The notes beneath the pieces were generated by a model. The model worked only from the letters and a program-made list of their open reading frames with translations, was not told where the DNA came from and made no database searches. From Certhia americana (Eukaryota > Chordata > Aves > Passeriformes > Certhiidae), in contig CM031857.1 of assembly GCA_018697195.1 (NCBI GenBank), positions 98,828,256-98,892,255 of the forward strand: DNA of 64,000 bases, written 5' to 3'. Of the stretch, positions 1-12,912 are shown in pieces. A program made the translations under genes and the position numbers. Within the stretch, counting starts at the first letter, position 1, and every line of letters starts with the position of its first letter.

Positions 1-1077
1 CGCAAGGCTCCCCTTTGTGTGTGTAGGATGGTGGAGCAAGAATGGAGTAATGGCCTTTGTGATCCAGCCACTGCAGCCAGTTCTGCAGCCTGCAAAGATG
101 CCCAGCAGATTCAGCAAATGCTGGGGATATTAAAACCTACACACCCTGCATGTTCCCTGTAACAGATTCAAACAGGAGAGTGGGAAGAGGGAAACAGTCC
201 AAAGATTTGTAGCTGCAATTTAGTCTCTTCTGGTTGCAGTTACTACACCCACAATTTTGCTGTGCATTTTTATTTCTAGATGCCTAGTAAAAAGCCCCAA
301 AGCCCTCAGACCCAACCATTAGAGAAAGTTCCTGTCTCTTTCAAGAAATTAGTGCACAAACCCTCTTCTCTCATTACAGCCAACACAGCTGTTACTTTGC
401 TTTGGGCATTACAGCTCAGACTTCAGGCTTCAGCACAGCTGCCAGGAGGTCTTTGTCATATCCTAAGGTTTGGTATCACAAAACTTGATGTCAGGAATTT
501 GCCTAAAATGATTCCTTGGAGTCCAGGAAAAGCCTGTAGTTGAAGCTCCCACTTCAGCAGATCTCTATGTAATCAGGATGATGCTAATTTGTCGATGGTA
601 GGAAGTATACTCAGGAGCCAATGTGGGGCAAGGGGTTGGATTCCTGAACGTAATCAAATCAGTAGCCACAGAAGAGACCTCAACCCAGGTAGCAAGGCAT
701 ATTTCCCCCATCTTCCTCTCCAGTGCCCAGACAGCAATCCACACACAGTTTGAAATCTCTCCCCAGCAAAATCATGCACTGCAAACACAGTCCCTGAAAC
801 AATCAGACAAGAGGTGAATGCATGGGTGATGTGTTTGCTATATTCTTTAACAATTACTAAAAGTTGTTGGTATAATGATTATACAAAGAAAAGGTTCCAC
901 AAAGAGTGCAGTTTTTTACCCATTTAACATCAGTAAGGTTGAAAATCCATACTAAATACAGCCTCCTTGCTGAAAGTCACACAAATTTCCATCGTTGGAC
1001 AAAGCAGTTGATTGCTTCTGACAAAAAATTCTCTTCTTGGAATGCCTCATTGTACAATTGGTACTTCTGTCACAGTC

Positions 1078-1097
1078 TAGATCTCTCTAGATCTCTC
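1078..1097. repeat. 10-bp tandem duplication
   Basis: The unit TAGATCTCTC occurs twice head to tail and is followed by TTA. It is a minimal tandem repeat, probably from replication slippage, with no sign of function. Confidence 0.7.
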
Positions 1098-2285
1098 TTA
1101 CTTAATGATCTTTGCTTTTAGACTGGAAGGTCTAAAACTTTGAAAGGCTGAAACCTCCCTTCAGACTGTCCTAAGTTACAAAAGGCCTGTTCATAACCAA
1201 ATTCAAGTGGTTCAATATCAATGCACTTATCAGTATAAATACACAGAAAATATGAACATAATCTGGAATTTCCTTTATTTAAACAGAAAATACATTAGAC
1301 ATAACCTCTGGTTACAGATTGTCCCTGGAGGAAACCCATGACTGTAGCCCTCCCCTCTTTATCAGCGGGACCCACTCCTTCAAACAGCTGCACATTTTCC
1401 TACTGGTGAACAGAATGTGTCAGGCAGGCTCAGGGCTTCAGGGTTTCTGATGTTTCAGAAACCCAAAACTAACAGCCTGGGAGACTATTTCCTCAACTGT
1501 TTCCCCAGAATTACCCCTTCCCCAAACAGGCAATGAAAAATCAGTGCACAAGAACTTGAACTGAACACTTCAAAAATCATAAGCCAAACTATTCAAAAGC
1601 ATTAATCCTACCTACTAAATCATCCTCTAAAAGCTTCAAGTGATACATGAGTGTAAAATTCTCTCCCTTCCCTTCTTACTATTTTCTGGATTACTGCAAT
1701 GTATGATAGGTTTTAAGCATTTATCATCCTCCTAAGTAATTTCTTGATTTTCAAACTTCTACACCATCATTGGTAAATACAGCAAATAAAACAAACTATA
1801 TGATTTCCTCTGGTGCTAACATAGATGCTCATCTTGTGCTTCAAGCCTTAATTTCAGCCAGCAAGTTATCTCATTCAATGTTCCCTTCCTTAAACAGATA
1901 CATCCTTGCCATAATATGTGATGAGACTGGGAAACATCAAGTTTATGCTGATGACAACACAGCAAAAGATTAAGCCACAAAGGCAAAAAATTAAAAAAAA
2001 ATAAAAATCCTTTAAGACTGATATTCAGCAAGAACCTGCTTGTACAGACCAAGCTAATTTAGATAACCAGCAACCAGAAAAAGCAGCTAGTTACATTTGA
2101 GAAGTTCAGCCCAGCATTTTATTTGCAGAACAAGATAAAAGTGAAAATGAGGAGAGGGGCTAAGCAGCAAGAGTTTCTGCTGCTAAAACACAGCTCTGAG
2201 CCTACTGCCAAACCTCAGGATGAATAGCAGTGGAGGAAAGAATGTTGAAGGCACTCCAGACCAAGTCACGTTTACTGCAAAATAG

Positions 2286-2287
<2 letters not shown>

Positions 2288-2314
<27 letters not shown>
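2288..2314 (+). repeat. A27 homopolymer
   Basis: An uninterrupted run of about 27 A. No recognisable retrocopy precedes it, and birds have little L1-type machinery to create poly-A-tailed copies, so I read it as a simple repeat. Its exact length is assembly-sensitive. Confidence 0.9.
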
Positions 2315-2316
<2 letters not shown>

Positions 2317-5244
2317 CTTAAACCTATTTTATCTAGGTATTAAAAAAAACCCCAAACCACACATTTAATCATTTTGCTCAGTCAATTAAAATAGCACAAT
2401 TGCAGAAGTTAAAAAAATATATTAGAATCCCTATTCTTTTCATGTGCCAGTTCCTTTTGAACATCTATCTTTAATGTCACTGAATCTAGTTTACATTCCT
2501 GAAGGCTGAGAAGCTCTACCATAAGCTACAGCAAATTCTTCACAAGCTTTCAGGAGATGAATACACACTTGCCATTTCTACAAAGGCTTCACAGAGCTGT
2601 AATAAAGAGTGTTCTCACATAGCTGAAGAGCAATTTGAGATAATCTATGAGATCCAAGACTCAGAAGTTAAAATACAGAGACTGTCCCTCAAACAAGATT
2701 GACACATAGTCCAAACAACTAATTTTAGACAACTTGTAGAACATTTTTTTTTTTTAAATATTTAAGAGAAAGAACAAATACACTTGGTGCAATGTAGCTG
2801 CTTGTGTTCAGCTTTAAACTAGTTACCGAAGACTTGTTTACAAAACCCAATCCAAAAGTAGGCAAACTTTCCATGTGGATAAAATCAAAGCATGACAAGT
2901 TTTCAGTTGTGCAGCAGTCATGTATCTTGCAAGTGCTTTACAAAAATTTAAAAATTTGGGTTCATTCTTTCAGATATACTAGGCTACTAGGAAAATGGAA
3001 TCCAAATTAACAAATAACAGTGGAAAATCCCTGCAATTATACCATGGTATAAAACACAGACATGAGTCTGCACTGCACTTAGGGGTCTCAGTCTCAAATT
3101 TCTGTAAGAGCTAAAATAAAGGCTTAAGCATGGATAGTGGTTATCTCTGCAGCCAAAGAAAATCATTGAGTTAACCAATGGAGCTAAGTCCAGGAGGGTA
3201 AGCAAACCTAAACAGTGTGAAGATGCCAGTGCTGTGACTCCTTTAACAAAGTCTCGTGAAGATGTCAATGACTGCTGCCAAGCTAAATGCCTGGTGGCAA
3301 GCAGCAGGCAAAGGAGATGTCACTCAGTTGTTGGGGTACATACAGTTCTCTGTCCAGCCTGCCTGTTTCCAGCTGCAGTTACAGCCTCAGCTGAGAATCA
3401 AAGGTAATAAAAAGCCCAGAGCCAGAACATACACCAATGGCTAACATTTAGTTGGAACACAAAGGAAAAAAAAATCCCTTAGAAAGTGAACAGATGGTTT
3501 TGTATGGCTTTTCCAGTAGCTAGGTCTCATCAAGTTCTAGTCTCAAAGATGGCTCAGATTGCAGACGTGAAGTCTACCAAAGAAAAAAGCCTGAAGAACT
3601 AAAATGATAGTCAAAATGAAAAAAAGGTTGATGTGTTCTTAAGCAGGTGGGAGCTTCATTTCTGATTACAAAAGGCAGTCAACAGCACAGAAGGAAAGAA
3701 ATGATTTTAAAAAGCAATGGATTTTATTTATCTAATCTAAGGGTCTTAGTAACATTTTCCTGGGTTTTAGAAACTTGTATTTAAAAAAGAAAAATTCTGG
3801 GGAAAATAATTCAAAACTCTTGGCAGACAAAATACAAGAATCGCAACCATTCCAAAGACTTCTGAGGAAAATAAAAATGGAAACAATATAGGATACATTT
3901 GAAACTAAGCTGGAAGCAACATCACCTCTTGCATCCTTCTCCCATGAGGCTGCCTGAAGTAGCACCATGGTTTTGGCAAGCCAGAAAGAAATATGATGAC
4001 AAGCTTAGCCATTTAGACTACAGTAGAAAAAGCACAGAAATACAGAAAATTAAAGCAAAGACTTCCTAGCATCAGCCCCAGAAGGAGTTTTCATTAGGCA
4101 AGTGTTCAGAGCTCCAGCTGCAGTGGCTGTCCTCAGCTTCTACTCCAGCTCCATAGTTTTATGGCACAGTTTTCTACAAGTGTACTGCATGGCAGGTTTC
4201 AAAGCTTTAACTTTACAATGAAGCAGCAAAACAAGGCTTTCAGTTAGCCTATCTCCATAAATTTTTTTCTTCATCATAGGCAAGATCCTTAAATCCATGA
4301 CTAATACGTGAAGCCTTCAACAGTACTTCAAATGCTCCTCCAGAATTTTAATGGCTACATTTTTGACTTTGGCACACATAACCAACCACCTTTTTTTGTT
4401 CCCTCTCTCCATCACAACTTAAGGGAGATTCTCATGCCTCTGTCTTGTAGTGCTGCAGGAAAATAATATTCTCAAGTCTTTTGTCATTGTTGCCTTAACT
4501 CTGCACTTTGAAGACAATCCAACATACTTAGCTTTTGCTGTGAACCCTCTTCTCCAACACTGTTGTCAAAGCTTACTGCCATCTCAGAAAACTAACTGGA
4601 GCTTCTGACTACTTGGACATACTGAAATAGCATCCTAGATATTTATGTTGCACTTGCCAGCACTCAAGTAGAAGCGCCTCTTGTACTTGTAGAAGAGCTA
4701 TTTCTGCCAGCAATTTAGAAGGCAGCAAAGGTATCATTATAATATATTCCTGTTAATACAGCTGCTCCATCTTAATACACAAGAGTCTGACACAGGACTG
4801 GGATTGGAAGGCTACCTGTTGATTTTTTTTTCCTCTGTCTATAAATGAACGTCACTGAGTTCAGCCTTTTCACAAACTTAGCCTTTTGCTCCACAACGTC
4901 AGATTTAATCGGACAATCCTTGGTTAACTTCACATCCAGTTCTGATTTTCAAAATTGCCCTCCCACTCTTCGCATAGACTTCAGCATCCCACCTACAATC
5001 TCTCATCTATTCAGTGCTCGTTTTGTTCTTCAGTCTTGGCTTTAGTCCAGTCTTTTCACAAAGCGTGGAAAAAAGCAGGGAAATAAAACGAAGTGCAAAA
5101 GCCTACAGCTCCCCAAAAAGAAACCAGGGGCACTCATTATAGAAGGGTACCTCACACTGCGTAATGGGGCTACATGGGGAGGGACAAGGATGAAGAATCC
5201 TCCTAGAATGTCACAAAGGATTCCATGCATGGACCACAGATGTA

Positions 5245-5300
5245 GATATGTGTGTGTATGTACACATGCAGAAATCATGTATGTGTGCATATACATATTT
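5245..5300. repeat. Interrupted TG/TA-rich simple sequence
   Basis: Short TG, TA and CA runs alternate over about 55 bp, with many interruptions. It looks like a decayed dinucleotide microsatellite. Confidence 0.55.
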
Positions 5301-6174
5301 ATATGAATAAAATGCATACAATTATATACCAATTTTTATTGAACAGCAAACCATATGAACATCATTGGAAGTGCTATGAGGAATATGTACTAATTTACTT
5401 TGTAATTTACAGAGTCATGCAATAGGTATTCAGTTTGATAGTGAATGCGTAGCCATCCCAGTGTACAGACTGCTACAGACTCCTCCAGCTCAAAGTTTCA
5501 GGGCCAGGAACCAAGATACTCAAGATCAGACTGGAGTTTGCAGCACAGCCACATCTTGAGAGCACCACTACCCGTTCATCTCAGTATCCCGGGTTGGAAA
5601 ACCAGTACCACCAGCGCCAGGCTCTGCCATACATTGCTCCTAGACCCACTCATGGATTGTTGGGCAGTTGTGTGTCAACTTTTTGAAAAGCCCACTGGAC
5701 TCAAAAGTCAAAATGCTGATGTAAAAAATAATGATTGGTACAAGGTACTGACATTCACTGTTGGAAGTTTCAGCACCTTGTAAGTCACGACAACTGTAGC
5801 TGTTTCCCCAAGAAAGAAAATTCCCGTTCCAGTGTAATTAAACTAGACTTTGGGAAAGATCCTGGACCAGTTCTGTCATGCAGTGCTGGACTGCCCGTTG
5901 AATTACATATATAGTCTCTGTTCACATGTAAGGCACTAGTCATGAAATCCTCAGTTAAGACACTAACGAAAGGGTCCCCAATTAATCACTGTATTCTTTG
6001 CAACAGCAGATATCCTCATTAGGAAAGCAGCAGGACATTAACAAGTCTCATGTTGAGGGTGTCCAATTAACTCATCAACTAAATATGTGCCAAGCAACTT
6101 CTCCAGTCTAGCTTTTGCAGTCCCCTCTTTCCAGCTGCAGTGATTGGGATCCCAGTCATGTCTATAGCAGTGGT

Positions 6175-6445
6175 TCTTTTGCGCTTTGCAAAGCCTTTGA
6201 GAGCGCCGCCATGAACAACAAACAACAGCCACTCAAGTGTTTTACAGGTCTTTCACTTGCACCCACAGAAAGCTAACTGTACGCTCAGCGAGTTCAGCAC
6301 AATTAAGAAAAAAGCCCCACCCCTCTACCTTCATAAACAGGGAATGACTTAACCTGCTAGCAACGAGTGTGGTTGGAGCTCCGTCTGGATCATGTCACGC
6401 CTCGATTTTTGCCGAACCTCAGCAGTGGGTGATCCCGCATACAAA
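6175..6445. promoter_or_regulatory. CpG-enriched cluster
   Basis: About eleven CpGs fall in 270 bp, well above the surrounding background, without reaching a strong island composition. At 6205-6212 the sequence GCCGCCAT is the reverse complement of the YY1 core ATGGCGGC. The same bases give a Kozak-perfect context to an ATG at 6211, which opens only 21 codons (to 6276) before a stop. It may be an old promoter or an unmethylated regulatory element. Chance clustering is not excluded. Confidence 0.3.
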
Positions 6446-8335
6446 GTGAGCTCTGAGACAAAAGTGCTATAGGGTGAGTTAAGGACAAAGTAGAAGCCTT
6501 CAGCCTGGATTCCCAGATAGGCTGTCAAGCAAAATCCCTTGCCAGGGCAGGATTATTCCCTAGAGTATACATTTCCAACACTTTGTCTCGCCTAATTTTC
6601 TAAGTGTCTCAAGCTTGGAGCCTTTCAGTGTTTCCCGAGAAGAGCCATTCTGTGACCCGGCAGGTTTTGAGGCTTGGTACAAAGGAGGGTTTGCACAATG
6701 GCCAAGGCCCCACTGCAGTCAGTGCAGAAGGAGCAGCTTCTCCAGAAGCAGGGTCCCAGCCTCTGAAATGGCCTCCAGTCCTGCTGCCTAAAAACCATCC
6801 AGACTCTCTTTTGAGCGATGCCTAGTTACATCTCCATTTCTGTTTCTTTCCAAACGTGACATTCATTTGTTTTAAACAGCTGAAAGGCGTAATTTCTGCA
6901 CTTTGTCATGACTCAGAGTGAAATTCATTTCGCATCTACTTTTCTTCATCTGTTCCTCGTATCATTCCCATCCCATTTTATTTCTTCTCTCTGTTTTTCA
7001 GCACATTTGAAACCATTTCTCTTGCACTCAGAGCTTCCCAGGTGTAAACACTAAGCATTCTTATTATGTGCTTCCTCTGGAGTCCCTCACATCAGTTATT
7101 GAAAATGCCCCAGGCATTTATTATTTCAGTAGTACTACAGACACATCTTCCATATATCTCACTACTACTGATTCCTAAAATTTCTGGTCCACCTTTCTGC
7201 ACCATTTGGAGAGGAAAAGAAAGGTGCTAAGGAACCACAGAAAGGGAGAAGGGATGTATATATTGAAAAAACCCCAAAATTAAAAAAAGAGAAAAAAACA
7301 AGGCAGAAACAACACCCAAGGCTCTGGCTAAGGTTCTTTCTTTAAGAACTCAACATGGGAAAAAAACTACTACATCAAGTATGCGCTCAATGTCCTGGAG
7401 GTGACCAAAGGCATGTTGCTCAACATGGGACACAGCGCCTCTCACTGCAGCTCACAGACTCGCCCACAGGTTGCAGAGAAACACCACAGTTTCTCATGCC
7501 CAGCCAAAATTGTCCAGCCCAAACTGCTTGTTCACAAGTTTATTAGTACAGGAAAGAAATGAAGACCAGTCACAGCTTTAAAAGTACTTATAAGCACCTA
7601 ATTTCAGCCAAGGTCCTCTGAAACTAATTGTGTGTTCAAGTGTAACATATACTTCTGCAGACAGAACATCATCTGATTGCAAACACAATCAAAAGCCCAT
7701 TTTCTTGGTTTAATTTGCCATTTGTACACTGCGGGTTTAGAGAGCCAAACAAACTGTAACTAAATTTTCACTGCCATTTCAAACTGTTTCCAAGCAAATA
7801 TCATAGCAACGTTATCAGATTGTCAAGTTCACTAAAGCCCAAATTCTCTACAATAAAACACATGTTTAAAGGAAGACACAAAATGTATTCCTGAGTAAAC
7901 TGAGCATCTCCCTAGTTCTGGACCAACAGGGTCCTGACACAAACACCATCATTTAGAGACCTTTTCACAGCTTTAGGAAAGAAGGTAAGCCCACCAAACT
8001 CTATAGTTTTACAGATATCAGTCATTTAAAGACTACTGTTTAAAGATTTTTAATACACACCAAACCCTGATGAATGCATTTATTTCAACCTCAAATATAA
8101 CCATATAGATACAGTAACAGACTAAGCAGCATTTCACAGGCTCCGTTCTGTTGCATAACTGAGAAGAAAAAAGTCTTGCCAGTTGCAGCATCCCCCAATT
8201 CCCGAGCTGAAAGCGACTCTTTACAGAGGGAGCTCAGCGCCACTGCCCTGCATGCATCTTGGAAAAGAAGCGATGGAGGCCTTGTCACGAAAAATCGGTT
8301 ATTTCAGCTTAAACAGCACATAAAGTGAACATAAA
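6446..8335. other. Unique non-coding sequence between the two CpG clusters
   Basis: No exon, repeat family or RNA gene is recognised. Composition is mixed, with an A-rich stretch near 7260-7310. Frames here are under 75 codons and have no recognisable homology. Confidence 0.55.
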
Positions 8336-8610
8336 GTAGCTGTCCGCGTTACCCAGAGAGAAAGCCCGGGTGACAGGGCTGCGGGGTGGGTGACAGTGGC
8401 CAGTGCCCGCACCTCGGCAGCCGCTGCGGGGCCCGGGCCAGGGCCGGCCATGGGAACCCGCGCGGGCCGGGCCCTCACGGGTGAGCGGGCTCGTCAGCGC
8501 CATTTCAGCGCACAATGCCCCGAGCCAAGCTCCCAGAGCACGGCCCCTCTGCTCCCCGCTTTTATCATCCTTCATATCTCAGCGATGACAGCCCTGAAAG
8601 GCCTTCTGAT
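8336..8610. promoter_or_regulatory. Short CpG island, candidate promoter or enhancer
   Basis: Roughly two dozen CpGs occur in about 275 bp of strongly GC-rich sequence, while the rest of the window is CpG-poor. This is the only convincing CpG island here. A YY1-type core (CGCCATTT) sits at 8498-8505. On the plus strand an ATG in good Kozak context (GGCCATGG) at 8450 is followed, 31 bases on, by a consensus-like splice donor (GTGAGC from 8481). Overlapping frames on both strands are GC-rich readings and none resembles a known protein. In vertebrates such islands usually mark promoters or orphan regulatory elements. The direction of any transcription cannot be fixed from sequence. Confidence 0.5.
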
Positions 8611-9010
8611 GGGAAACGCGCTTTGAATTAGCATATTTCCCCCTGCATACAATGGAGGCATTAAGCTGCTGCGTTTTGCAAGTCCAAACAAAAGCAGCCC
8701 AGGCTGTTTTTAGCAGCGCTGTTTGAAGTTTTATTCCTCCTCTCCTTCCCGAGTTGCAAGCGTATTTAACAAATTTTCACTCTTTCTGTAAAGAAGTAAG
8801 CACGACCGATAAAATCTTATTGTTTGATCGGTGTCAGACTTTAAAAGAAAAAGACAATCTTTCGATGCTGCAAAGAGCAACTCGGTGTCTGTGCACTGCT
8901 CCCGCTGACCTGCAGCCCAGGGCCCAACCCCAGGGAGCTCGCCTGGCTGCCCTCACCGCTTGCACAGACCCTGTCATCGAGGATTTCAGAACTCGAACAC
9001 ATTCACGGTA
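8611..9010. promoter_or_regulatory. Island flank, possible conserved non-coding element
   Basis: The flank downstream of the CpG island contains AATTAGCATA (homeodomain-like), ACAATGG (SOX-like, about 8650) and several CpGs that survive in AT-rich sequence. It also has an inverted ACCGAT/ATCGGT pair near 8806-8834. Retained CpGs and clustered motifs suggest constraint, but this is pattern reading without an alignment. Confidence 0.25.
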
Positions 9011-9139
9011 ACCCAGCAGAAAGGATCCTGTATTCAGAGCTCAATTTTACCCCTGTGTCCCGGGAACACTGTTGAAAATAACTGTTTTGAAAATGAGAAA
9101 CTGTGCTGTAAGGACGAGCAAAAAAAAGCCTTCTACCCA

Positions 9140-9167
9140 TCCTGTTAAACCCTTTGGTTTAACAGGA
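9140..9167. repeat. Perfect 12-bp inverted repeat with 4-nt loop
   Basis: The left arm at 9140-9151 and right arm at 9156-9167 are exact reverse complements (core CCTGTTAAACC and GGTTTAACAGG), separated by CTTT. It could form a short DNA cruciform or RNA hairpin. It is too short for a microRNA precursor and has no U tract typical of a Pol III terminator. Confidence 0.8.
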
Positions 9168-9169
9168 GA

Positions 9170-12100
9170 ATTGAATCTCAGAAGTACCAGCTTTATGAAA
9201 TGGCTTCAATCTAGAAAGTAAATTTCTATTTACCCAGGAAAAGAGGGCAAGAGGAAAGAGATGGAAATGAGTTCAAAACAGAAGAGGAGGAAAAAGCACT
9301 CCTGCATCAAACCATCTTTGGGCAATAGCTGCCAGGAGAATAAATCTACCTCAGCTCAGTGTGTTTGTCTGTAATTGCTCATTAACACAGCTGCACCATT
9401 AGGAAGCCAGTTTGTGGTTTTCTTCGTATAGAGGCATGTCTGCCTTCTTCCTACATTAAACAGCATTTTCTCTGTGAGGAAGACATAATGCTTCTTAGAG
9501 GAAGAGTTTGGTGGTTTGGGTTTGGTTCTTCTTGTTCTCCGTCTTCCCTCTCCCAACATTTCCACAGTATTTATGTAATCTTCTATATGCGGCACAGCTA
9601 AGAAGAAAAATCACACTCCTTAACAACATGAGATTACAGCAGAAAAGCAGAATGCCAATGAGATCCTAGGCAGGCAGCTTGCAAGTAAGGTGGATATAAA
9701 AGATCTTCAGAAAAAAGCCTGGGCTGCAGCCTGCAGAAAGTCTTGTAGTAGAAATGTCTGCTTTCTTCACTTTTCTGTTCTGTTTCAGGAAACTTTCCTG
9801 AGGCTGAGGATCCTTGATTTCTTTTGCAGCAATGCTCAAGATGCTCAACAGTGTCTGCTGTGCATGAGCACTTTGCTCTCAACCATCCACTGCCACCCTG
9901 CCACGTGCCAAGCAGCCCACGCAGCACTGCGCTCCCTCCCGCAGAGTGCCAGCCCCTGCAGATCTGCACAACCTGGCAGGAGAGGCATTTCACTCACTCA
10001 CTGATTTCCACAATGACAGAGCTCCTGGCACTGGCACAGTACGGTGTCCATATGGCAACTGTGGAGCAGCGACTGAGGTCTGACCATAGACATCCTCCTC
10101 CATCCGGCAGGGACCCTCCCTTCTCACCACAAGGTCCTCTGCAACACTGAGCGTCTACAGCCCCAGGGTCTGACCCCCAGTGACTCAAGCCCTTCTCTGA
10201 TGCACCAGCTCTGCCATCTTCACTCCCAGGAAAGCTTTTTCATAGTCTCCAGTAGCCACAGGTTCACTTTTATGTTTGTTCAGGGCACTAAGGAATCTGA
10301 CTGGAGAGGACTACACATTATTTGGCAGTATTTCTCTACCACCACATGAAACTTGCCTTAAAAGGCTGGACATGCGTTTTCCCATGCTCTCAGGCATTTC
10401 ACAACTAGTACAAAAACAGTAGACAAAGCCACCACAAGTTACCAAAGGAAGGTCTAATGTTAAAGCAAAAGGAGAAGGGACTTAGGAGCCTTCAGAGCCT
10501 TCATTTAGTCATTAACAGATGGGTGAGAGTAACAAAGCAGTCTAGGCAGGAGAAAAGAGGAATTAAAGACCGAAATGGAGACTGATTTTCTCATTCACAC
10601 TGGCATGAGAACTTCACTTTGTAAGTACTTCTTCTGAGATGGGTCCTTGGGAATCAAATGCCACAACAGCTTCACACAGAAAATGAAATAAAACAGATCT
10701 CAGCTCCATTCACATATAGTTCTGCTTATCTCAACTCATGAGACTTGTGCTACCTTTTCTCTGCATTACCCAGTTGAGGAGGGCAGTGGTTTTGGTGGGC
10801 ACCTAATGTCCAGCCAGGGTCAACCCACCACGGGTGGTATGAGATGTGCCCACTAAAAAGGTCCACTAAACTCAGCAATGAGATTTTAGGCTTCTTAGGA
10901 GTGAAGGTCTATCACAAGAAACTTCAGGTAAAACAACTGAATTTACACCAAGGAAAGAGACAGCTGAGAAAAAAAGCCCTCCCCTTATTTAGGAATACTA
11001 TATCTCACCTGCAGAATTTCTCTTCAGTGTCTTGGGGTGTGAAGAAGAAAGGAAGTGAAAGAACTCAGACAAGGGTAAAGCAGTGCCTTTCATGTTGCTG
11101 ACACCCAATGGGACCTGATCACAGCACTCCCCAGTCGAGGAAATATTCTCAAATTTCATTTATTCTTCAGATTCACTGGATTCAGACCAACGATGAATAC
11201 AGAGCACATGCCACTATCCACTGTGGTGTTCTGGCACAGGGCAGCACCCTGCCAACAAAGGCACCACTCTTCCTTTCAAAGAGCCCCAGAAAGAGTGCTC
11301 TGTCTTCTCATGTGATGAGGCAGGCTTTTACAACTTGGATCACTACAGGATATTGAACTCTGGCAGTATGCTTACTGAGGGTTTGCTTGCTTTATCTCAG
11401 ACCTCAACAGGTATGTGTGATATCTAAGCTAAAATAAACCACCCTCATCACATTCGTTTTGGCATCATGAGTCACTATCTAGCTGAAACAAAACTACCTT
11501 CTCACCTCCACATCGAGTAAGTGCTATTAACTTTTCCAATCTCCCACCTACTGCTGTTTTCTGCTGTGCAAGTGCACAGCATAGAAACATCTCAGAATAT
11601 GCTTCACGCTTCAGCATTCACTGAGAGGAGGAAGACACAGAGAATGCAGGATATACTATGCCTGCTCCTGTAGGCAGAAATAGTTTCTGGCCTTCTATAT
11701 TAAACTCATAAAAAACCCAAACCCCCAAAACTATTGGCACTCACACAAGAGAATGATGTGCTATGAAGCGGGACAAGCTCCACACATTTCCTTTCCTGTC
11801 CTTTTAACTCAGTCTAACAAAACTGATTTCAAGGATCGTTACTATTTTTGCTGCTTTCTAAACACTGTCCCGACTTGGGAATCTTGCTGCAGGTATCAAG
11901 GCAGACGTGATTTTTCAGTCCTTGCAGGAAATGCTAGAAATTTGCTAATCTAAATTTTCTGCTCCAAATGCAAGAGTCCCAGAACTTATTCAGACACATA
12001 GATGTTAAAGAAAAAAGTACCATGGCTTTCAAGTTTGCCCTTGGAGAGACGATCAAGATTCATAAACTAGAAAATTCCTTTCAGATCAAGGTTAGAAAGC

Positions 12101-12576
12101 AGAGAATGCCAAATACTGAAGAGCTGGGCCACCAGCTACATCATGACCAAGATCAGAAGAGTGATTCAAGTAGGCATAGAGCAGAGTGAGAGGAGAAGTA
12201 AATGTTTCCCCATGTCATCCTGTGCATCCCTCTGAATCCTAGTTGGAGTGCACTGGCTAGACAGAGCCCATGATTCTACAGCACTGAAGTTTCCACAGGG
12301 ATCCTTCATGGTTCCAGACATGCTGCACAAGCTGATCCCAAACTGGGGAGAAATAGCCTATGTTCTGCTACTGAGAGGCTTCCTCACAGAGTTGTACCAC
12401 TGGAGCCAAGAAGCCCAGAAACAATCAAGGGCCTGGATGCTTATAAAACCTTTTCTCCTCCAGAAGACAGACTCCTCCTTTTTTCCTGTCTGTGCTCTAT
12501 CTGCAATGTAATATCGCCACAGATGTTGACAGAATTTTACCTCTCTTCTAAATAGATGAAAGAGAAAAAATTTACA
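9170..12576. other. Unique non-coding sequence
   Basis: No recognisable exon, interspersed repeat or RNA gene. The overlapping open frames on both strands at 9634-10150 (up to 119 codons) exclude each other and show no domain, so I treat them as chance frames. Confidence 0.55.
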
Positions 12577-12613
12577 GATATATATATGTGTGTGTGTGCG
12601 TGTGTGTGTGTAT
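12577..12613. repeat. (TA)n(TG)n compound microsatellite
   Basis: A short TA run passes into a TG run interrupted once by CG. It is a dinucleotide microsatellite with alternating purines and pyrimidines, so the TG part could adopt Z-DNA. It is probably length-polymorphic. Confidence 0.9.
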
Positions 12614-12912
12614 AAAAAAATCCCAGCTAAACCAACTAAGTATGTGGGATGCCCTACAGAAGTGAAATGTAATTTTTCCACAGTGTTATGCTGATCCAGT
12701 CTCATAAATATTGTTCACGATTTTTTCTTTATGACACAAAATATATACTACCAATACATAGTAGGCTCTACTTTCCACCCCTGCAAGTGGAAGCACTGTT
12801 ATGGACATGCTTTGTAAATAAGCTCTATGCAGTCCCACAGAAAAAGAGATTGCACCCCTAAGACTGCACAGCTACTCAGAACTGCAGTGGAGAAGGAGGA
12901 CAAAAAAGCAGC

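Larger units (their letters stand above)
1..6174. other. Unique non-coding sequence
   Basis: AT-rich, CpG-poor sequence with no recognisable exon, repeat family or RNA gene, apart from the small repeats listed separately (1078-1097, 2288-2314, 5245-5300). The frame at 5445-5783 (112 codons) resembles no family I know. Another frame over the same stretch stays open for about 78 codons, so neither is favoured. This could be intron or intergenic spacer. Confidence 0.6.

Noticed and set aside
2288..2314. A27 tract as the tail of a processed pseudogene
   Set aside because: No retrocopy is recognisable upstream and no target-site duplication is visible. It is a simple repeat.
5445..5783. 112-codon frame, with a second frame open across the same stretch for about 78 codons
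   Set aside because: No domain, signal or splice context in either frame. Two competing frames argue for chance.
9634..10150. Overlapping frames of 119, 104 and 108 codons on both strands
   Set aside because: They overlap in opposite directions, use no recognisable motif, and lie in moderately GC-richer unique sequence where stops are rarer.
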